In this document: positions 34,442-47,600 of the stretch, piece by piece
Layout: every line of letters starts with the position of its first letter
How positions within the stretch are numbered: position 1 is the stretch's first letter
DNA from: Symsagittifera roscoffensis
Lineage: Eukaryota > Xenacoelomorpha > Acoela > Convolutidae
Assembly: GCF_963678635.1 (NCBI RefSeq)
Contig: NC_087070.1
Location: forward strand, 3,690,339-3,754,338
Direction: 5' to 3'
DNA length: 64,000 bases
The notes under the pieces: generated by a model
The model's input: the letters and a program-made list of their open reading frames with translations, nothing else
What the model was told of the DNA's origin: nothing
Databases searched by the model: none
Program-made: the position numbers and the translations under genes

Positions 34442-37400
34442 TCAGTCGCTGGTGAGGCTGCCGGCGCCGATGCCGTACCCGTAGCCCCGCACTCCGAAAT
34501 TCTTCCGGTGGCACTGCTGACAGTAGATGTCCCCCTCGTGGTCATTCATGCCTCCTATCTCCAGTTTCTTGGAACAAGTCTCTGAAAGCAAACACCGACA
34601 TGTTATTTTTTATTTGTATTGATGTAGCGTCCACAAGCCTATTTCTGGCTTTTTTCTATCCTTTTCTTGGGCTAAATTAGTAAATTGACAAATTTTCTTT
34701 GATTATTTGATGCACTCAAGATGAATAAATAAATATAATTTTCTCATCGACCAATAATTTCACTACTCATTTTAAAATATGCATATATTGCAATTTCAGC
34801 AAGACCTGTAGTGCCCCGCTAACTCAATTTTTGAGAGAAAAAACGAAGGAAGTTCAGCCTAGGTTTCCATTTCCTTGTTAATAGTTCATGCAGATATTTT
34901 CTAACAGTTTGTTCATGTTTGCTAGGCGCATGGGTTGCTTGCACTCAACCAGGGACTTCAGGTTTTTATTTCACTGCCAGATTTGAACTCATGACTTATT
35001 GCTCCGAAGTTGTACAATTATTGTTCACGTGCTAGTATCGACGTAATTTCGAACCATTCGACGTTTTTACCATTCGACGAATAATTTAGTCATTATAACC
35101 CTCATTATGAACCTAATATGATTCGAACGACAGTAGAAAAAATATAAAAAATAAAGAAAATAAAGAAAATTAAAGAAAACAAATTTTCTTTAATTTTCTT
35201 AAAACTACAACTCGATTGAAAGATTTCTTTCTCTCCTATTTACTCATTATAATGAGGGTTATAATGAGTAAATCGACGTAATTTTCTTTATTTTTTTTAT
35301 TTTTTCTACTGTCGTTCGAATCATATTAGGTTCATAATGAGGGTTATAATGAGTAAATTACTGAAAAAAAATTCCAACTTGGTTTACAAACTGGAACCTG
35401 ATCTAAACTACATTTTATTATTGGATAAATTAGATATTTTACCACTGTAAAATATTTAATATTAACCAATCATAATCCATCTAACTAACAACCCACTTAT
35501 TTGTAAGTGCTGAAATTACTTGTAATTTCAGCACCAGAGAGATTTGAATTTAACTTAGAAATTAGTTGTCTCTCCAAGAGAACTTCAGCTGCCGCAATAA
35601 GCCAGTATACTCTAGATCTATTGAGCCTAGCAGAGACTAGTTAAACACCCTGAGACTAGTAGATATAAGAGTAAGATTAGGATCGGTATTAGACTAAGAA
35701 GTTGCACGAATCTATCTGGCCAAAAATAAGATAGCGTGACGAGCAGACGGTGTACCCTATCCGAAATTACTCTATGAGTTACACCTCGAACCTAACTCAA
35801 AAGGCGGCTGTCATGACACAAACTGCCGGTCTTGATGTCTTCTAAAACCACTTCATAAAAGTTATTTCAATGTCTTTTGAGTTTTAGTAAGTAAATTTTT
35901 TAGTTTTTTTTTCAGTACAGCATGAAAAAACAAGCATAAGACGATACAATCTCACCTCATTGGAAAACTAAAAATTGAAAAAAATTTTCAATCTCATTCA
36001 AAACAAGTAAGACTAAAAATCTGTTTACCGAGTGTTGTTGAACTGCAAGACCTAGTTAATACAGTTAAAAACCTTGAAAATTAAATTATTTTTGGGCAAA
36101 CTGATTTATTGTTTCAATTCATTAGACTAGGTTTTTAGCCAGCCATTTTTTTGTTCCGACTTATTGAAAAATTGGAAGGAACTTTTCATTTGGGTGTGTT
36201 GTAGTTTTTTTTCTTGCAAAATCCAGTACCAAAATTAGTGATTGGAATGGGTCAAGTTATATATCAAATTGAAACTCTTTCAATTGTTATTCAAACTGTG
36301 TTAAAGCGTTTCAAAAAACGTTGCCAGTGTTGAGAAAAACCGGTTTGAAGTGTTCGATTTTTTGTTTAACTTCGAGTGAGCGAGCAGGCTTATAACCGTT
36401 TGTTTTATTAGCTTAAAAACTTACAATTGCCTAATTCAATGGCACCAGCACTACGCTCACCAGCACTACACAATCAACAACCCCCTCTCTTCCGCCTCCT
36501 CCTCCCGGTTTTTCAACAACGTTTTTTCTACACACCCTCCTAATATTAATTTCCCCATTCTTACTCACCCTTTCCCCCCCCCCCCATTTACCCCCCCCCC
36601 CCCCCCACCCCCCCCATCATATAGCCACATGTATTTGCAACCCAACTCTTTTGTGGGACCGTAAAATTGGGGATGGAGGGTTAAAATTGTTGGAGGGGTG
36701 TATATGAGGTGTTGGTGTGCCAAAAAACTGGTGTATAAGGCGAGAAAAATAGGAGAGAAAGAAATCTTTCAATCGAGTTGTAGTTTTAAGAAAATTAAAG
36801 AAAATTTGTTTTTTTTCTAAGCTCATGATTCCAATAAACATAGAAAAAAATACTTATTTTTATGGGCAACCGATAGCACTTGTTTTGTACTTGGTGACCG
36901 GTAACCATTTGAGATAATTGTTTTTTTTTTCTTAAACAAAGATAAAAAAAAAATTGTTACCCGATACGTTAAAGAGTGATTTTCTATTTGGTACTTTTTT
37001 CTTCATTTTTCATGTTTGAAAATCCTATTTTCGGATCATTTGGTATTTCGAAACAAGTTATCGAAAAAAAAACTCAATAAACAAAATTTTTTAAAGGTGT
37101 GAGAGCGATCTCGAAGAAATTTCAATACTTTGTATTTGAACAACTCGTACCGTCACACTGTATTGTTTTAAGAGTATATAAGAAAGGTTTTCGTATTTTT
37201 TTTTGTAAAACACCAAGCGGTTGCAAAGCTTTTTAGTTTGCGCTACATTACACTTGAATTCCACACTGGTCTAATATTTGATTCATTTTAAATGAATACA
37301 AGACTGCTCGTATCAGGGCGAAGCTCTGAATGTTCCGACTGCCTTTTAAGGTTTATGGAGCAGTAATAACATTAAAAAATTCAATGAAATAAAAACAAAA

Positions 37401-40104
37401 TGAAAAAAAAAATTTTTTTTTCTAAAATTTGAAATTTTTAAATGAAAATCATCCCCCCATACGCCATATAAAGTACACAAGGATAGATTTCGCTCCTTGT
37501 AACAAACCAATTATGGCAAATAATCTTCTTTTAACCAATTTGGAACTATCATGCGTTAATTGATCGCGCGTTAATTGATCGCGCGTTAATTGTCCCAAGT
37601 TGGCCAAAAGGGCAATCTTTAAACCCCCGTAACTTTACGAAAAATGATCACAGGTGAAATATCTTTTCAAATTTGAGCTTAGGATAACAATACTTTTCGA
37701 ATGATATTGACAGAAAAATTCTGTCAAAAATGGCTATTTAAAACGTAGAAATTTGTCTGAAGAAAAAAAAACCCACCCCGAGCACAAATATTCCGTTACT
37801 TTCGTATCGAAAGTCGGAACAATAACACAGCTAGGCACGTAATGCATTGTCTTTGCAATCATTCGAAAAGTTTTTCGTAGCGTGTTTTTTAAATAACAAG
37901 TTTTGAAAAAAGTGATGATCTCTCATTAAATCTTTTCCCACCCCTGGAGCTGCAATTGTTCAACTTGAAAAACACAGAATATTGATCCGTAAATGTTTGG
38001 TAAAACAAGACACTGAAAATTGAAGTTTTTCTGTTATCTGCAATTGAATGATCACAAATGGTTTCTGAACTAATTGATCCCAAACGATTTCTGATCCGAG
38101 CCCGTTTCCGAGAAATTACTTTTAATTTTTTCTTGGCGGAGTGTATAGAACAAAAAAAAAACATCTCGGCTCTTATCATCAGCTCTACTATCGGTTTTAA
38201 TCAATTGAGCACTCTGATTTTTGAATCAAAATTACTTCGCTCTTCGACTAAAACAAAAGTTGGCATATATTTGGACGCTACAGTGTATCCGCCTACTTTA
38301 TATAACTCGACTTCGTCGTCTTTATCTTACCATTTTTGAGTTACTAACTCTAGACTGTATGCAACTGCCTCTAAATTTTGCTTCGATTTATTAAGATTTT
38401 GCCTTCTCTTGATTTATAAAAATGTTGCCTTCTCTCAACCTTGTGCTCTCAATTCTGGAATCCACATTCATCAACATCATTTTGAAAAAAAAACGGAACT
38501 TGAAAAATTGATTAGATAGCATGTAGCAGGTTATAGGTGATAATGTACAGTTTAAACTCCAAAAACCAATATTTGAAATTTTGAGACCATAAAAAGCGCT
38601 TGTGCTCGACTAATAAAGTCAACATTTTTCATATGTTTAAAATGAAAAACACCGACCATAAACGAAACATTAAAAAAATGTTCATATTTTGGTCTATCTG
38701 CCATTTGTAATTTGGGCCGCATTTTCAATTTCAATTATTTGCCAGTTAGCTGGTAACTCTGGTTTCGGCGGATTTTTCTGATGAGTTGAAATAAATTGTT
38801 TTCCTGTTTTAGACCTACATATTGACGGAGTTCGACCTATTCCTTGGTTCCTCTAGACTTACACTTCGGCTATTATTGACCCTTTTTTCAACTATGCTTC
38901 ACAAAGATTTTGACTGTAATCAATCTATAATTTGACTGTCTTGGATCATTTTTTTGACTTTTAAAACAAGAACTGGGTATTTTTTTGTCGCTGCTCGCCG
39001 ATATTGGGCTTGTTTTGACTGTGAAATGATTTGAGTAAAAAGAAATTCAAACTGCAGTTTAGGTTTTTCAGAGGATGTCTGAGCAGAAAACTTTTTAAAG
39101 CATCACTATAATGCAAACTGCTTGAAGCAAAAATAATTATAGTACTAAATCCAATTAATTTAAGCATCAGTACTGCAGTATAAATTGTTTGAACCGAAAA
39201 AAATTTTTGCATCATTTTTTTTTTATTTTTGCAAAGGATTTTTTTTTATAAAGTTTGCAAAAGAAGCATTAAACATAAATTTGATATTTGTGGAAGTTTC
39301 TCTGCAGTTAAGTTATTTTTACTACGCTCCTAAACTCAAAATGTTGAAGGAATCTCCCTGAAAATTATAACCCTCGCAAGCGACTCAAATCAGACAACAT
39401 TCGACTTGTTTTCACGTGTTTTGACTTTTTTGATCTAATTTGGGTTTGTTCCGTCTGTGCTTAAAGAATGTTTCGACTTTCTAGAACAAAAAAAAGCCTG
39501 TGCTGAAGTAAAAATGGCTTTTTGACAGTGGATTTTCTTTCAAATGAGTTCAGCTTCTCGATTTCGAAAGCTGATTCATAAATCGAGTAACTGGATCTGG
39601 GAACCATATTGATTTGTAATTGCCCACTATTTTCCCTTACTATCAGTCATATAATTGTTTTCTCGTTAAACGAAGACCAACAGTAAAACCAGGACACAGG
39701 TCGATATCCGCGACCTATTTTCACTTTCTTAAAGCTGCGTCGATGTTCATTCCGTGAACAAAAATTTAGAATTTGGACAGCTTTTCACAGTCGCTGACAA
39801 ACTCTGAAAATCTCAATTTTTGGTCAAGATTGTCTGAAAGAGAGTCTCGATGGTCTGTTCATGAAGTCGCAACACTGTGACGATTTACGTGCCTTGAAAA
39901 AAAAAGATATTTTGTAGCATTTATAGTTTGCAACTGCAAAATCTACATTAAAAATATCCTTTATCTCCAGTCAATAATATTCCACTTACTGCACTTGAGG
40001 CATTCTTTGTGCCAGGATCTGTCCTGGAACTTGACTTCCTCGTTAAAGTAGACACTCTTCCCACACTGGACGCAAGAGGGCGACGGCACTGGCTTGAACG
40101 GCAT
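34442..40104 (-). CDS. Single-LIM-domain protein, MLP/CRIP (muscle LIM) type, two exons
   Basis: Adapter protein of the cysteine-rich LIM family, which acts at the actin cytoskeleton, sarcomere or nucleus. Exon 1 is 40104-39990 (115 nt), the intron is 39989-34582 (GTAAGT...TTTCAG, 5408 nt), and exon 2 is 34581-34442 with TGA. Total 84 residues. The start MPFKPVPSPSC is preceded by an in-frame TGA three codons upstream. Zinc ligands C11, C14, H32, C35, C38, C41, C59 and C62 follow CX2C-X17-HX2C-X2-CX2C-X17-CX2C. The intron falls inside the CLKC-K-TC ligand cluster. The end FGVRGYGYGIGAGSLTSD is like the glycine-rich tail of arthropod and nematode MLPs, while VYFNEEV and ECLKC also recall CRIP. 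An acceptor-like CTGTTTAG 35 nt before the ATG leaves room for a 5' UTR intron or trans-splicing. Confidence 0.92.
34965..35036 (-). repeat. tRNA-like relic (possible SINE head)
   Basis: On the minus strand GAGTTCAAATC resembles a polymerase III B-box, about 25 nt after an ACAACTTCGGAG stretch. Weak: no complete cloverleaf can be drawn. Confidence 0.3.
35082..35360. repeat. Inverted repeat, arms about 80 bp, in the LIM intron
   Basis: 35082-35160 is nearly the reverse complement of 35281-35360, both including CATTATAACCCTCATTATGA and GATTCGAACGACAGTAGAAA or their complements. The spacer (35161-35280) holds another short palindrome and a segment (about 35178-35237) that recurs inverted at 36755-36815. 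Confidence 0.85.
36430..36840. repeat. C-run and foldback repeat in the LIM intron
   Basis: A run of C at 36577-36617 broken by ATTTA and A is flanked by ACACACCCTCCTAATATTAA on the left and a diverged reverse complement (GTTGGAGGGGTGTAT) on the right. A 60-bp part on the right is inverted at 35178-35237. Confidence 0.6.
37301..37822 (-). mobile_element. Helentron-like non-autonomous repeat, copy 3
   Basis: Left end: AGACTGCTCGTATCAGGGCG, then AAGCTCTGAATGTTCCGACT. Right end: TTTCGTATCGAAAGTCGGAA. GTTCCGACT and AGTCGGAAC form the subterminal inverted repeat. Inside, GATCGCGCGTTAATT is tandemly repeated. Length is about 520 bp. Confidence 0.7.
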
Positions 40105-40171
40105 CTCTTTTCAAGTGAGTGTCGAGAACTAAACAGAACAACTGCTGAAGATGTGTTAGCGTGTAAACGTT

Positions 40172-40438
40172 CAGTAGCGAATTTAGGGGGTGACGCTTCC
40201 CTCTTCAGGGATTCCACCCTCTGCCGTCCCAAAGGGTCAGCCCATTTATACTACTTCGAGATATCGATTTGTGGTGACGGACCCTATAAGCTTTCCAAAC
40301 AGTAACTAAAAACGCAGTTTTTGGCATGTTTTTCAAATGTTTGCCTGCGGCGCAGAAAGTTTGGCAAAAACAGGCACGAAAATTTTTTGAAATTCCGCCC
40401 CCCCCCCCCCCCCGGAAAAAATCTCAGATCCGCCTCTG
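40172..40438. mobile_element. hAT-like MITE just upstream of the LIM gene
   Basis: Begins CAGTAGCGAATTTAGGGGG and ends AGATCCGCCTCTG, which are inverted ends matching the copy at 55531-55721. Flanking 8-mers TAAACGTT and AAAGCGTT match at six of eight positions, as expected for an aged hAT target duplication. Internal C-run at 40396-40413. It lies 67 bp 5' of the LIM start codon. Confidence 0.75.
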
Positions 40439-40699
40439 AAAGCGTTAAAGAAACCTTTTACCGAGTGATGGGTTATTGATTGCAGTTTAACGACTCGCTC
40501 AAAAAACATGCAAACCAGTTTTTTAGGTTTTAAAATAATCTAATTGGTTCAAGCTTCGACTCTCAAAGCAGAAATGACTATCTGAAAAGTCAATTGTCAA
40601 ATCATAACAATTTTGATACCTTGTTAGAGCTTTCGAAGTAAAGCGGGCAACAAAAAAGGTAGACGAAATATTTAGGAACACATTTGCTACATTTCCCCA

Positions 40700-41500
40700 C
40701 CGGAGCTTCATGGATAATAATTGATTATAATGGAAAATTGTTGTCTAAAATGTTGTCATTATAATTCAATATTGTTGCAAATTTAGACCACAAATTCGAT
40801 TACATTGTCATTATAATCGATTATTTTTGTTAAAAAACACAATCCATTGAAATTTATTATAATGGATTATAATTCATTTAAAATCCATTATAATTGATTA
40901 TAACAGATCATGATTTTTACATTTTTTTTGCAAAATCATTGGCAAAACTTGAAACATTTCTGCGTTATTCACGGGCTTCTTTCAATCTAAATCTACTCAA
41001 ATCGAACCCGACTCACTTTGCCTTCACCCCATCCCTCTCACACCGCGTGTGTGTAGGGTAAACTGGGGAAGGTGGTTATTAAAATTTGGTATTAAAAGAG
41101 GTGATGGAGCTTACGTTCGTTATAGAAAAAAAACTTAAATAATTAAAATCTTAAATGAAAATAAAAAATTTAAGATATGTAATTTCTAGCAACAGGAAAT
41201 GAGATGACTTTGAAAAAAAATCGGAAAATTAATATATACTTCTCAAAAAAAAAAACATTTTAACCGATTATAATATTTCTTGATGGATTACATTGATTTA
41301 AAAAATTTTATGATTATTATCCGTTTTTAATGGATTGTAATCGATTGTAATCGATAATAATGGATTATCTTGATTAAAAATACGAGAATTATAATTTCTT
41401 TTTGACGGATTGTAATCGGTTACTTTTGTAAATTAATAGATGCTCTCTATAAAATGACAATATAATCGATTATTATCCTTCATTGAACTCCAATGCGCGT
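40700..41500. repeat. TAATCGATTA/ATTATAAT-rich dispersed repeat, copy 1
   Basis: Dense in near-palindromic words such as CATTATAATCGATTAT, GGATTATAATTCATT and TGTAATCGATTGTAATCGAT, with a GC-rich middle (about 41010-41080). The same composition and a similar middle recur at 56460-57680, and a fragment at 43235-43335. Confidence 0.65.
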
Positions 41501-42771
41501 TAAATTTTCGACAGTGATTGAAGTTTCGTTTTAATTTTTGACTAGCCCACATCAGAGACTCAAATTGGAAACCGGCCTAGTTGCCTGCGTGCCGCTTAGA
41601 ATGCGGCTACTAGCGCAGTAGAACTGAGTTTTTCTTGTCACATTTGCATCTGAAACTTAAACTGATGCATTCCAATTGCACATGCTAGATTGCACACAGA
41701 TGCAAGTCGCTACATCCCCCCCCCGCCAAAGCAGATATGTTTCGACCAAATTTGACCAATCACGCGCATTAGCTACATGATCATTAATCTTAAAGTTCAA
41801 CATCCAAAAATGGTGAAATCATTATCTTTGAAAATTGATTTATAACTAGCAACACTTTTTTTATTGATTGCGTTTCAAATAAAATCTCAAGCAAAAAATT
41901 TTTTACTTAATTTTTAGACAAAAAGTGATAAGGCTCACAATTTAGAGTGTCTGAAAAAGAAGTTTTACTGACCTTACTAAGCAGCAGTTTTGAATTTTAA
42001 GTTAGTTGTAACATTGAATATACCAGCAAAATTAAATTGACAATGCACACAAACGCAGCAAGCAGCATGGAACATGTCCGCTTAAAAACTAAGTCCAAAA
42101 ATAATGAAAAAAGTTCGTCATAATGGAAACTTCAGGGAAGTTAAAGTACAATTGTACAATTGTGCAAGTGAAGGATGAATCTAAAAATCAATCCAAATCC
42201 GCTTTCATAAGTTAAATTCCGCTCAAAGAGAAAAGAATAGTTTTCTAGACGTGGTTTGATTATCAACCATTTTGTACCACATATTTCTAAGACTGCGCGC
42301 ATCGGCTTTTAATAAGGTTTTCAAAAACCTTGTGTTGTTTTTGAGAAAAAAGAAAACGTTTTAATCTTTTTTAAAAACATTCTTTTTTTACTATATTTTA
42401 AGTATTGCAATAAACTTTTTAATAAGCTTGCTTCAAATTAATTACTGAGCCAGATTAGTTTCCCACGTGTTGATAACTCGCGAATCATTTAAAGAGGCAG
42501 TTTTCCTAACCCATAACATACAATGGTTTTGAATAGGAAATCTCGTCCAACCGAACTCGATTGTTGCAAAAAGCGCCACTTAACGTAAAATTGAATTAAA
42601 TAATAGGGTAGCGGATACTTCACTGAGCTATTTATGAGAAGAATGTTTGCTTAATATTGAATTATTTCCCTTCTTCAAAAGTCGGAACAAGAGGACCACG
42701 CTGTCTCAAAACTTTCAGCTTTGCAGAAACAAAATTCTCAAGTATTGTTCAGACTATTTTTAGAAAATGAT
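41501..42771. other. Unassigned AT-rich sequence
   Basis: A short C-run at 41718-41727. CTTCAAAAGTCGGAACA at about 42675 looks like a lone Helentron-like terminus. No gene is seen. Confidence 0.45.
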
Positions 42772-43125
42772 TGAATATTTGTGCTCGTGGTTGTTCTTTC
42801 TCTCCAGACAAATGTTGACTTTTTAAATAGCAAATTATGGAAATTTTTAAAATCTCATTCGAGGGGTTTTGTTATCTTGAGCTCAATTTTAAAAAAGATA
42901 TCCCACCTGTGATCAATTTTTGTGATTAATTGGAGACCATTAGCACGCGATGTAATACGTTCTTATAGCTGTGCTACTTGGAGCAAAATCCATCATTTTA
43001 TACTTTAAATGGAATGTGGGGTGATGATTTTCATAAAAAAATATCAAATTTTAAAAAATTTCATTTCATTACTGCGCCATAGACCTTAAGAGGCAGTCGG
43101 AACATTCAGGGCTTCAGAACATTTT
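42772..43125 (+). mobile_element. Helentron-like non-autonomous repeat, copy 4
   Basis: Starts in the TTTGTGCTCGTGGTTGTTCT block (5' tip missing) and ends GGCAGTCGGAACATTCAGGG. The second half of the terminal hairpin is lost. Confidence 0.55.
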
Positions 43126-43849
43126 ATGATGAAAAATCATAATTCTCATCAAAAGCAAAGCTCGCAACAAGATTGATTTGCCAAAACCCTAATTTTTCTC
43201 TGCTTTCTAGAATTGAGTACTCTCGAAAAAAAAAATCCACTGTAAGCCGATATAATTGATTATAATTCAATAATTTTGGCACGGATACTGATTATTTTTG
43301 TCAAGATAATTCATAATAATCGATACTATAGAAAAAACTGGCAAATTACTATAGAAAAAACTGATGCTTAAATTTCCTCTACGTTCCTGTAATTTGAAAT
43401 TTTGCTTTGTTTTTTAAGGTTTCATAAATCTCATCGACTGTTGAATTTCAGCTCCAGATGTGATTGTAATCAGACCGACTGTCTCAGGCAGATGCCCTGA
43501 ATGCCTTTTTGAAAATTTGAAGTAGTTTTTGAAGAAAAAAATTTTCTTATAAATCCTACTTTTCTTACCAGATTAAAAACAAAGTGATATACAAAGTGCT
43601 GATTTAAATTGACTGGACACAACAAAATTTGAACCTTTAAACGCCTTTTTCTCAAACAGTTAGGATGAGGCAAAAGTGAAGAGAACAAAAAATCCCCAGA
43701 AATAATTTTTTTCCCGAAACTTTTTGCAAAAACGTTACACCAAAAAACGCGTCTTTTTGGATTTTCTGAAACTCTTTAATAAGTTGATGCAAAATTTAGA
43801 TCACAAGAAGCCTCTTAATCAGCCCAACAAATCCTGACTTTGTAGCTAG

Positions 43850-44280
43850 CAATGTTTGACAAATTTTTTTTATATCATTGAAAACGTATTGTTGCCCTGA
43901 GCTCAAATTCAAAAAAATTTTCACCTGTGATAATTTTTTTTCAGTTATGGGGGTTTAAAGATAGCCAATTTGACCAATTTGCTGCAGTTAACGCAAATGT
44001 TTTGTGTTAATAACGCGTTCCAAATGAAATTGAGGCAAGCTATTTGGTCTATTTAAGACTTTGCTATATGCGAAATATTTCAGCAAATTGTACTTAACAT
44101 AGCGTGTAGGGGATTTTACTTTGTACTTAACATAGCGTGTAGGGGATGATTTTCAAGAAACAATTTTATTCGATTTATTTTTTGGAAATTTCATCCAATT
44201 TATTAAAGCGAACAATCAAATCCATAGACTTTAAATTGCAGTCGGAACATTCAGGGCTTCGCTCTGATAAGAGCAGTGTT
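43850..44280 (+). mobile_element. Helentron-like non-autonomous repeat, copy 5
   Basis: The 3' end is GCAGTCGGAACATTCAGGGC, then TTCGCTCTGATAAGAGCAG. Contains a 34-bp direct duplication (ACTTAACATAGCGTGTAGGG at about 44094 and 44128). The 5' end is truncated. Confidence 0.6.
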
Positions 44281-44667
44281 GTTCATAATTATTTTCAAAA
44301 ATGAACATGTTTTACAAAATCACTCATGGCTCAAACTTAAAGCGGCTGAATAAAAAGTTTAAAATAATTTAAAAATTCAGATAAAATTTTCTGGATTTAC
44401 ACACATGATACGCGCTTTAAATCCACGTTTGTGCAACACACAAACTAAAAAGAAGTAATTTGCACACGTCGTCAAACTGTTTTTAGTTCCGTATTTGCAG
44501 TATTTCCTGTAGAGTTATGTCTGCTTAAAATAGGAGAATAGTATTGGACGGAAATTATCTGAATTTTGTGAAAACGGAGGTTGAAAACGTCAATTCTCGG
44601 AAAGAAATGCAAACACCATCCAAGATTCACAATTACGCCGAACTGTGCCACTTTTGTTGAAAAAAGG
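44281..44667. other. Left flank of the 72-bp array
   Basis: AT-rich, with no gene seen. The first degenerate unit of the array starts at about 44668. Confidence 0.5.
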
Positions 44668-47600
44668 GACAGTTCAGTACAAATACAGGTTCTTGCTACT
44701 GATGAAAAAACACCGAAATGTACGGTACCGTAGACAGTTCAGTAGAAATACAGGTTCTTCTTACTGATGAAAAAACACCACCGAAGAAGTATCGTAGCGT
44801 AAAGGACAGTTCAGTACAAATCCAGGTTCTTGTTACTGATGAAAAAACACCACCGAAGGAGTATCGTAGCGTAAAGGACAGTTCAGTGCAAATACAGGTT
44901 CTTGTTACTGATGAAAAAACACCACCGAAGAAGTACCGTAGCGTAAAGGACAGTTCAGTACAAATACAGGTTCTTGTTACTGATGAAAAAACACCACCGA
45001 AGAAGTATCGTAGCGTAAAGCACAGTTCAGTACAAATACAGGTTCTTGTTACTGATGAAAAAACACCACCGAAGATGTATCGTACCGTAAAGGACAGTTC
45101 AGTACAAATACAGGTTCTTGTTACTGATGAAAAAACACCACCGAAGATGTATCGTACCGTAAAGGACAGTTCAGTACAAATACAGGTTCTTGTTACTGAT
45201 AAAAAACACCACCGAAGAAGTACCGTAGCGTAAAGGACAGTTCAGTACAAATACAGGTTCTTGTTACTGATGAAAAACACCACCGAAGAAGTATCGTAGC
45301 GTAAGGCACAGTTCAGTACAAATACAGGTTCTTGTTACTGATAAAAAAACACCACCGAAGAAGTATCGTAGCGTAAAGGACAGTTCAGTACAAATACAGG
45401 TTCTTGTTACTGATGAAAAACCACCACCGAAGAAGTATCGTAGCATAAAGCACAGTTCAGTACAAATACAGGTTCTTGTTATTGATGAAAAAACACCACC
45501 GAAGAAGTATCGTAGCGTAAAGGACAGTTCAGTACAAATACATGTTCTTGTTACTGATGAAAAAACACCACCGAAGAAGTTCCGTAGCGTAAAGGACAGT
45601 TCAGTACAAATCCAGGTTCTTGTTACTGATGAAAAAACACCACCGAAGAAGTATCGTAGCGTAAAGGACAGTTCAGTACAAATACAGGTTCTTGTTACTG
45701 ATGAAAAAACACCACCGAAGAAGTATCGTAGCGTAAAGCACAGTTCAGTACAAACACAGGTTCTTGTTACTGATGAAAAAACACCACCGAAGAAGTATCG
45801 TAGCGTAAAGGACAGTTCAGTACAAATACAGGTTCTTGTTACTGATGAAAAAACACCACCGAAGAAGTATCGTAGCGTAAAGGACAGTTCAGTACAAATA
45901 CAGGTTCTTGTTACTGATGAAAAAACACCACCGAAGAAGTAGCGTAGCGTAAAGGACAGTTCAGTACAAATACAGGTTCTTGTTCCTGATGAAAAAACAC
46001 CACCGAAGAAGTATCGTAGCGTAAAGGACAGTTCAGTACAAAAACAAGTTCTTGTTACTGATGAAAAACACCACCGAAGGAGTATCGTAGCGTAAAGGAC
46101 AGTTCAGTACAAATACAGGTTCTTGTTACTGATGAAAAAACACCACCGAAGAAGTATCGTAGCGTAAAGGACAGTTCAGTACAAATACAGGTTCTTGTTA
46201 CTGATGAAAAAACACCACCGAAGAAGTAGCGTAGCGTAAAGGACAGTTCAGTACAAATACAGGTTCTTGTTACTGATGAAAAAACACCACCGAAGAAGTA
46301 TCGTAGCGTAAAGGACAGTTCAGTACAAATACAGGTTCTTGTTACTGATGAAAAACACCACCGAAGAAGTATCGTAGCGTAAAGGACAGTTCAGTACAAA
46401 TACAGGTTCTTGTTACTGATGAAAAACACCACCGAAGAAGTATCGTAGCGTAAAGGACAGTTCAGTACAAATACAGGTTCTTGTTACTGATGAAAAAACA
46501 CCACTGAAGAAGTAGCTTAGCGTAAAGGACAGTTCAGTACAAATACAGGTTCTTGTTACTGATGAAAAAACACCACCGAAGAAGTATCGTAGCGTAAAGC
46601 ACAGTTCAGTACAAATACAGGTTCTTGTTACTGATGAAAAAACACCACCGAAGAAGTATCGTAGCGTAAAGGACAGTTCAGTACAAATACAGGTTCTTGT
46701 TACTGATGAAAAACACCACCGAAGAGTATCGTAGCGTAAAGGACAGTTCAGTACAAACACAGGTTCTTGTTACTGATGAAAAAACACCACCGCAGAAGTA
46801 TCGTAGCGTAAAGGACAGTTCAGTACAAATACAGGTTCTTGTTACTGATGAAAAAACACCACCGAAGAAGTATCGTAGCGTAAAGCACAGTTCAGTACAA
46901 ATACAGGTTCTTGTTACTGATGAAAAAACACCACCGAAGAAGTAGCTTAGCGTAAAGGACAGTTCAGTAGAAATACAGGTTCTTCTTACTGATGAAAAAA
47001 CACCACCGAAGAAGTATCGTAGCGTAAAGGACAGTTCAGTACAAATACAGGTTCGTGTTACTGTTGAAAAACACCACCGAAGAAGTATCGTAGAGTAAAG
47101 GACAGTTCAGTACAAATACAGGTTGTTGTTACTGATGAAAAAACACCACCGAAGAAATATCGTAGCGTAAAGGACAGTTCAGTACAAATACAGGTTCTTG
47201 TTACTGATGAAAAAACACCACCGAAGAAGTATCGTAGCGTAAAGGACAGTTCAGTACAAATACAGGTTCTTGTTACTGATGAAAAAACACCACCGAAGAA
47301 GTATCGTAGCGTAAAGGACAGTTCAGTACAAACACAGGTTCTTGTTACTGATGAAAAAACACCACCGAAGAAGTATCGTAGCGTAAAGGACAGTTCAGTA
47401 CAAATACAGGTTCTTGTTACTGATGAAAAAACACCACCGGAGAAGTATCTTAGCGTAAAGCACAGTTCAGTACAAATACAGGTTCTTGTTACTGATGAAA
47501 AAACACCACCGAAGAAGTAGCGTAGCGTAAAGGACAGTTCAGTACAAATACAGGTTCTTGTTACTGATGAAAAAACACCACCGAAGAAGTATCGTAGCGT

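Larger units (their letters stand above)
34582..39989 (-). other. 5.4-kb intron of the LIM gene
   Basis: Contains a tRNA-like relic (about 34965), an inverted repeat (35082-35360), a C-run with a foldback region (about 36430-36830) and a Helentron-like copy (37301-37822). From 37823 to 39960 I see only AT-rich sequence without a convincing exon. Confidence 0.85.

Noticed and set aside
39948-40232. 95-codon minus-strand ORF over LIM exon 1
   Set aside because: Wrong frame; the LIM reading frame in the same place has all zinc ligands and a matching splice junction.
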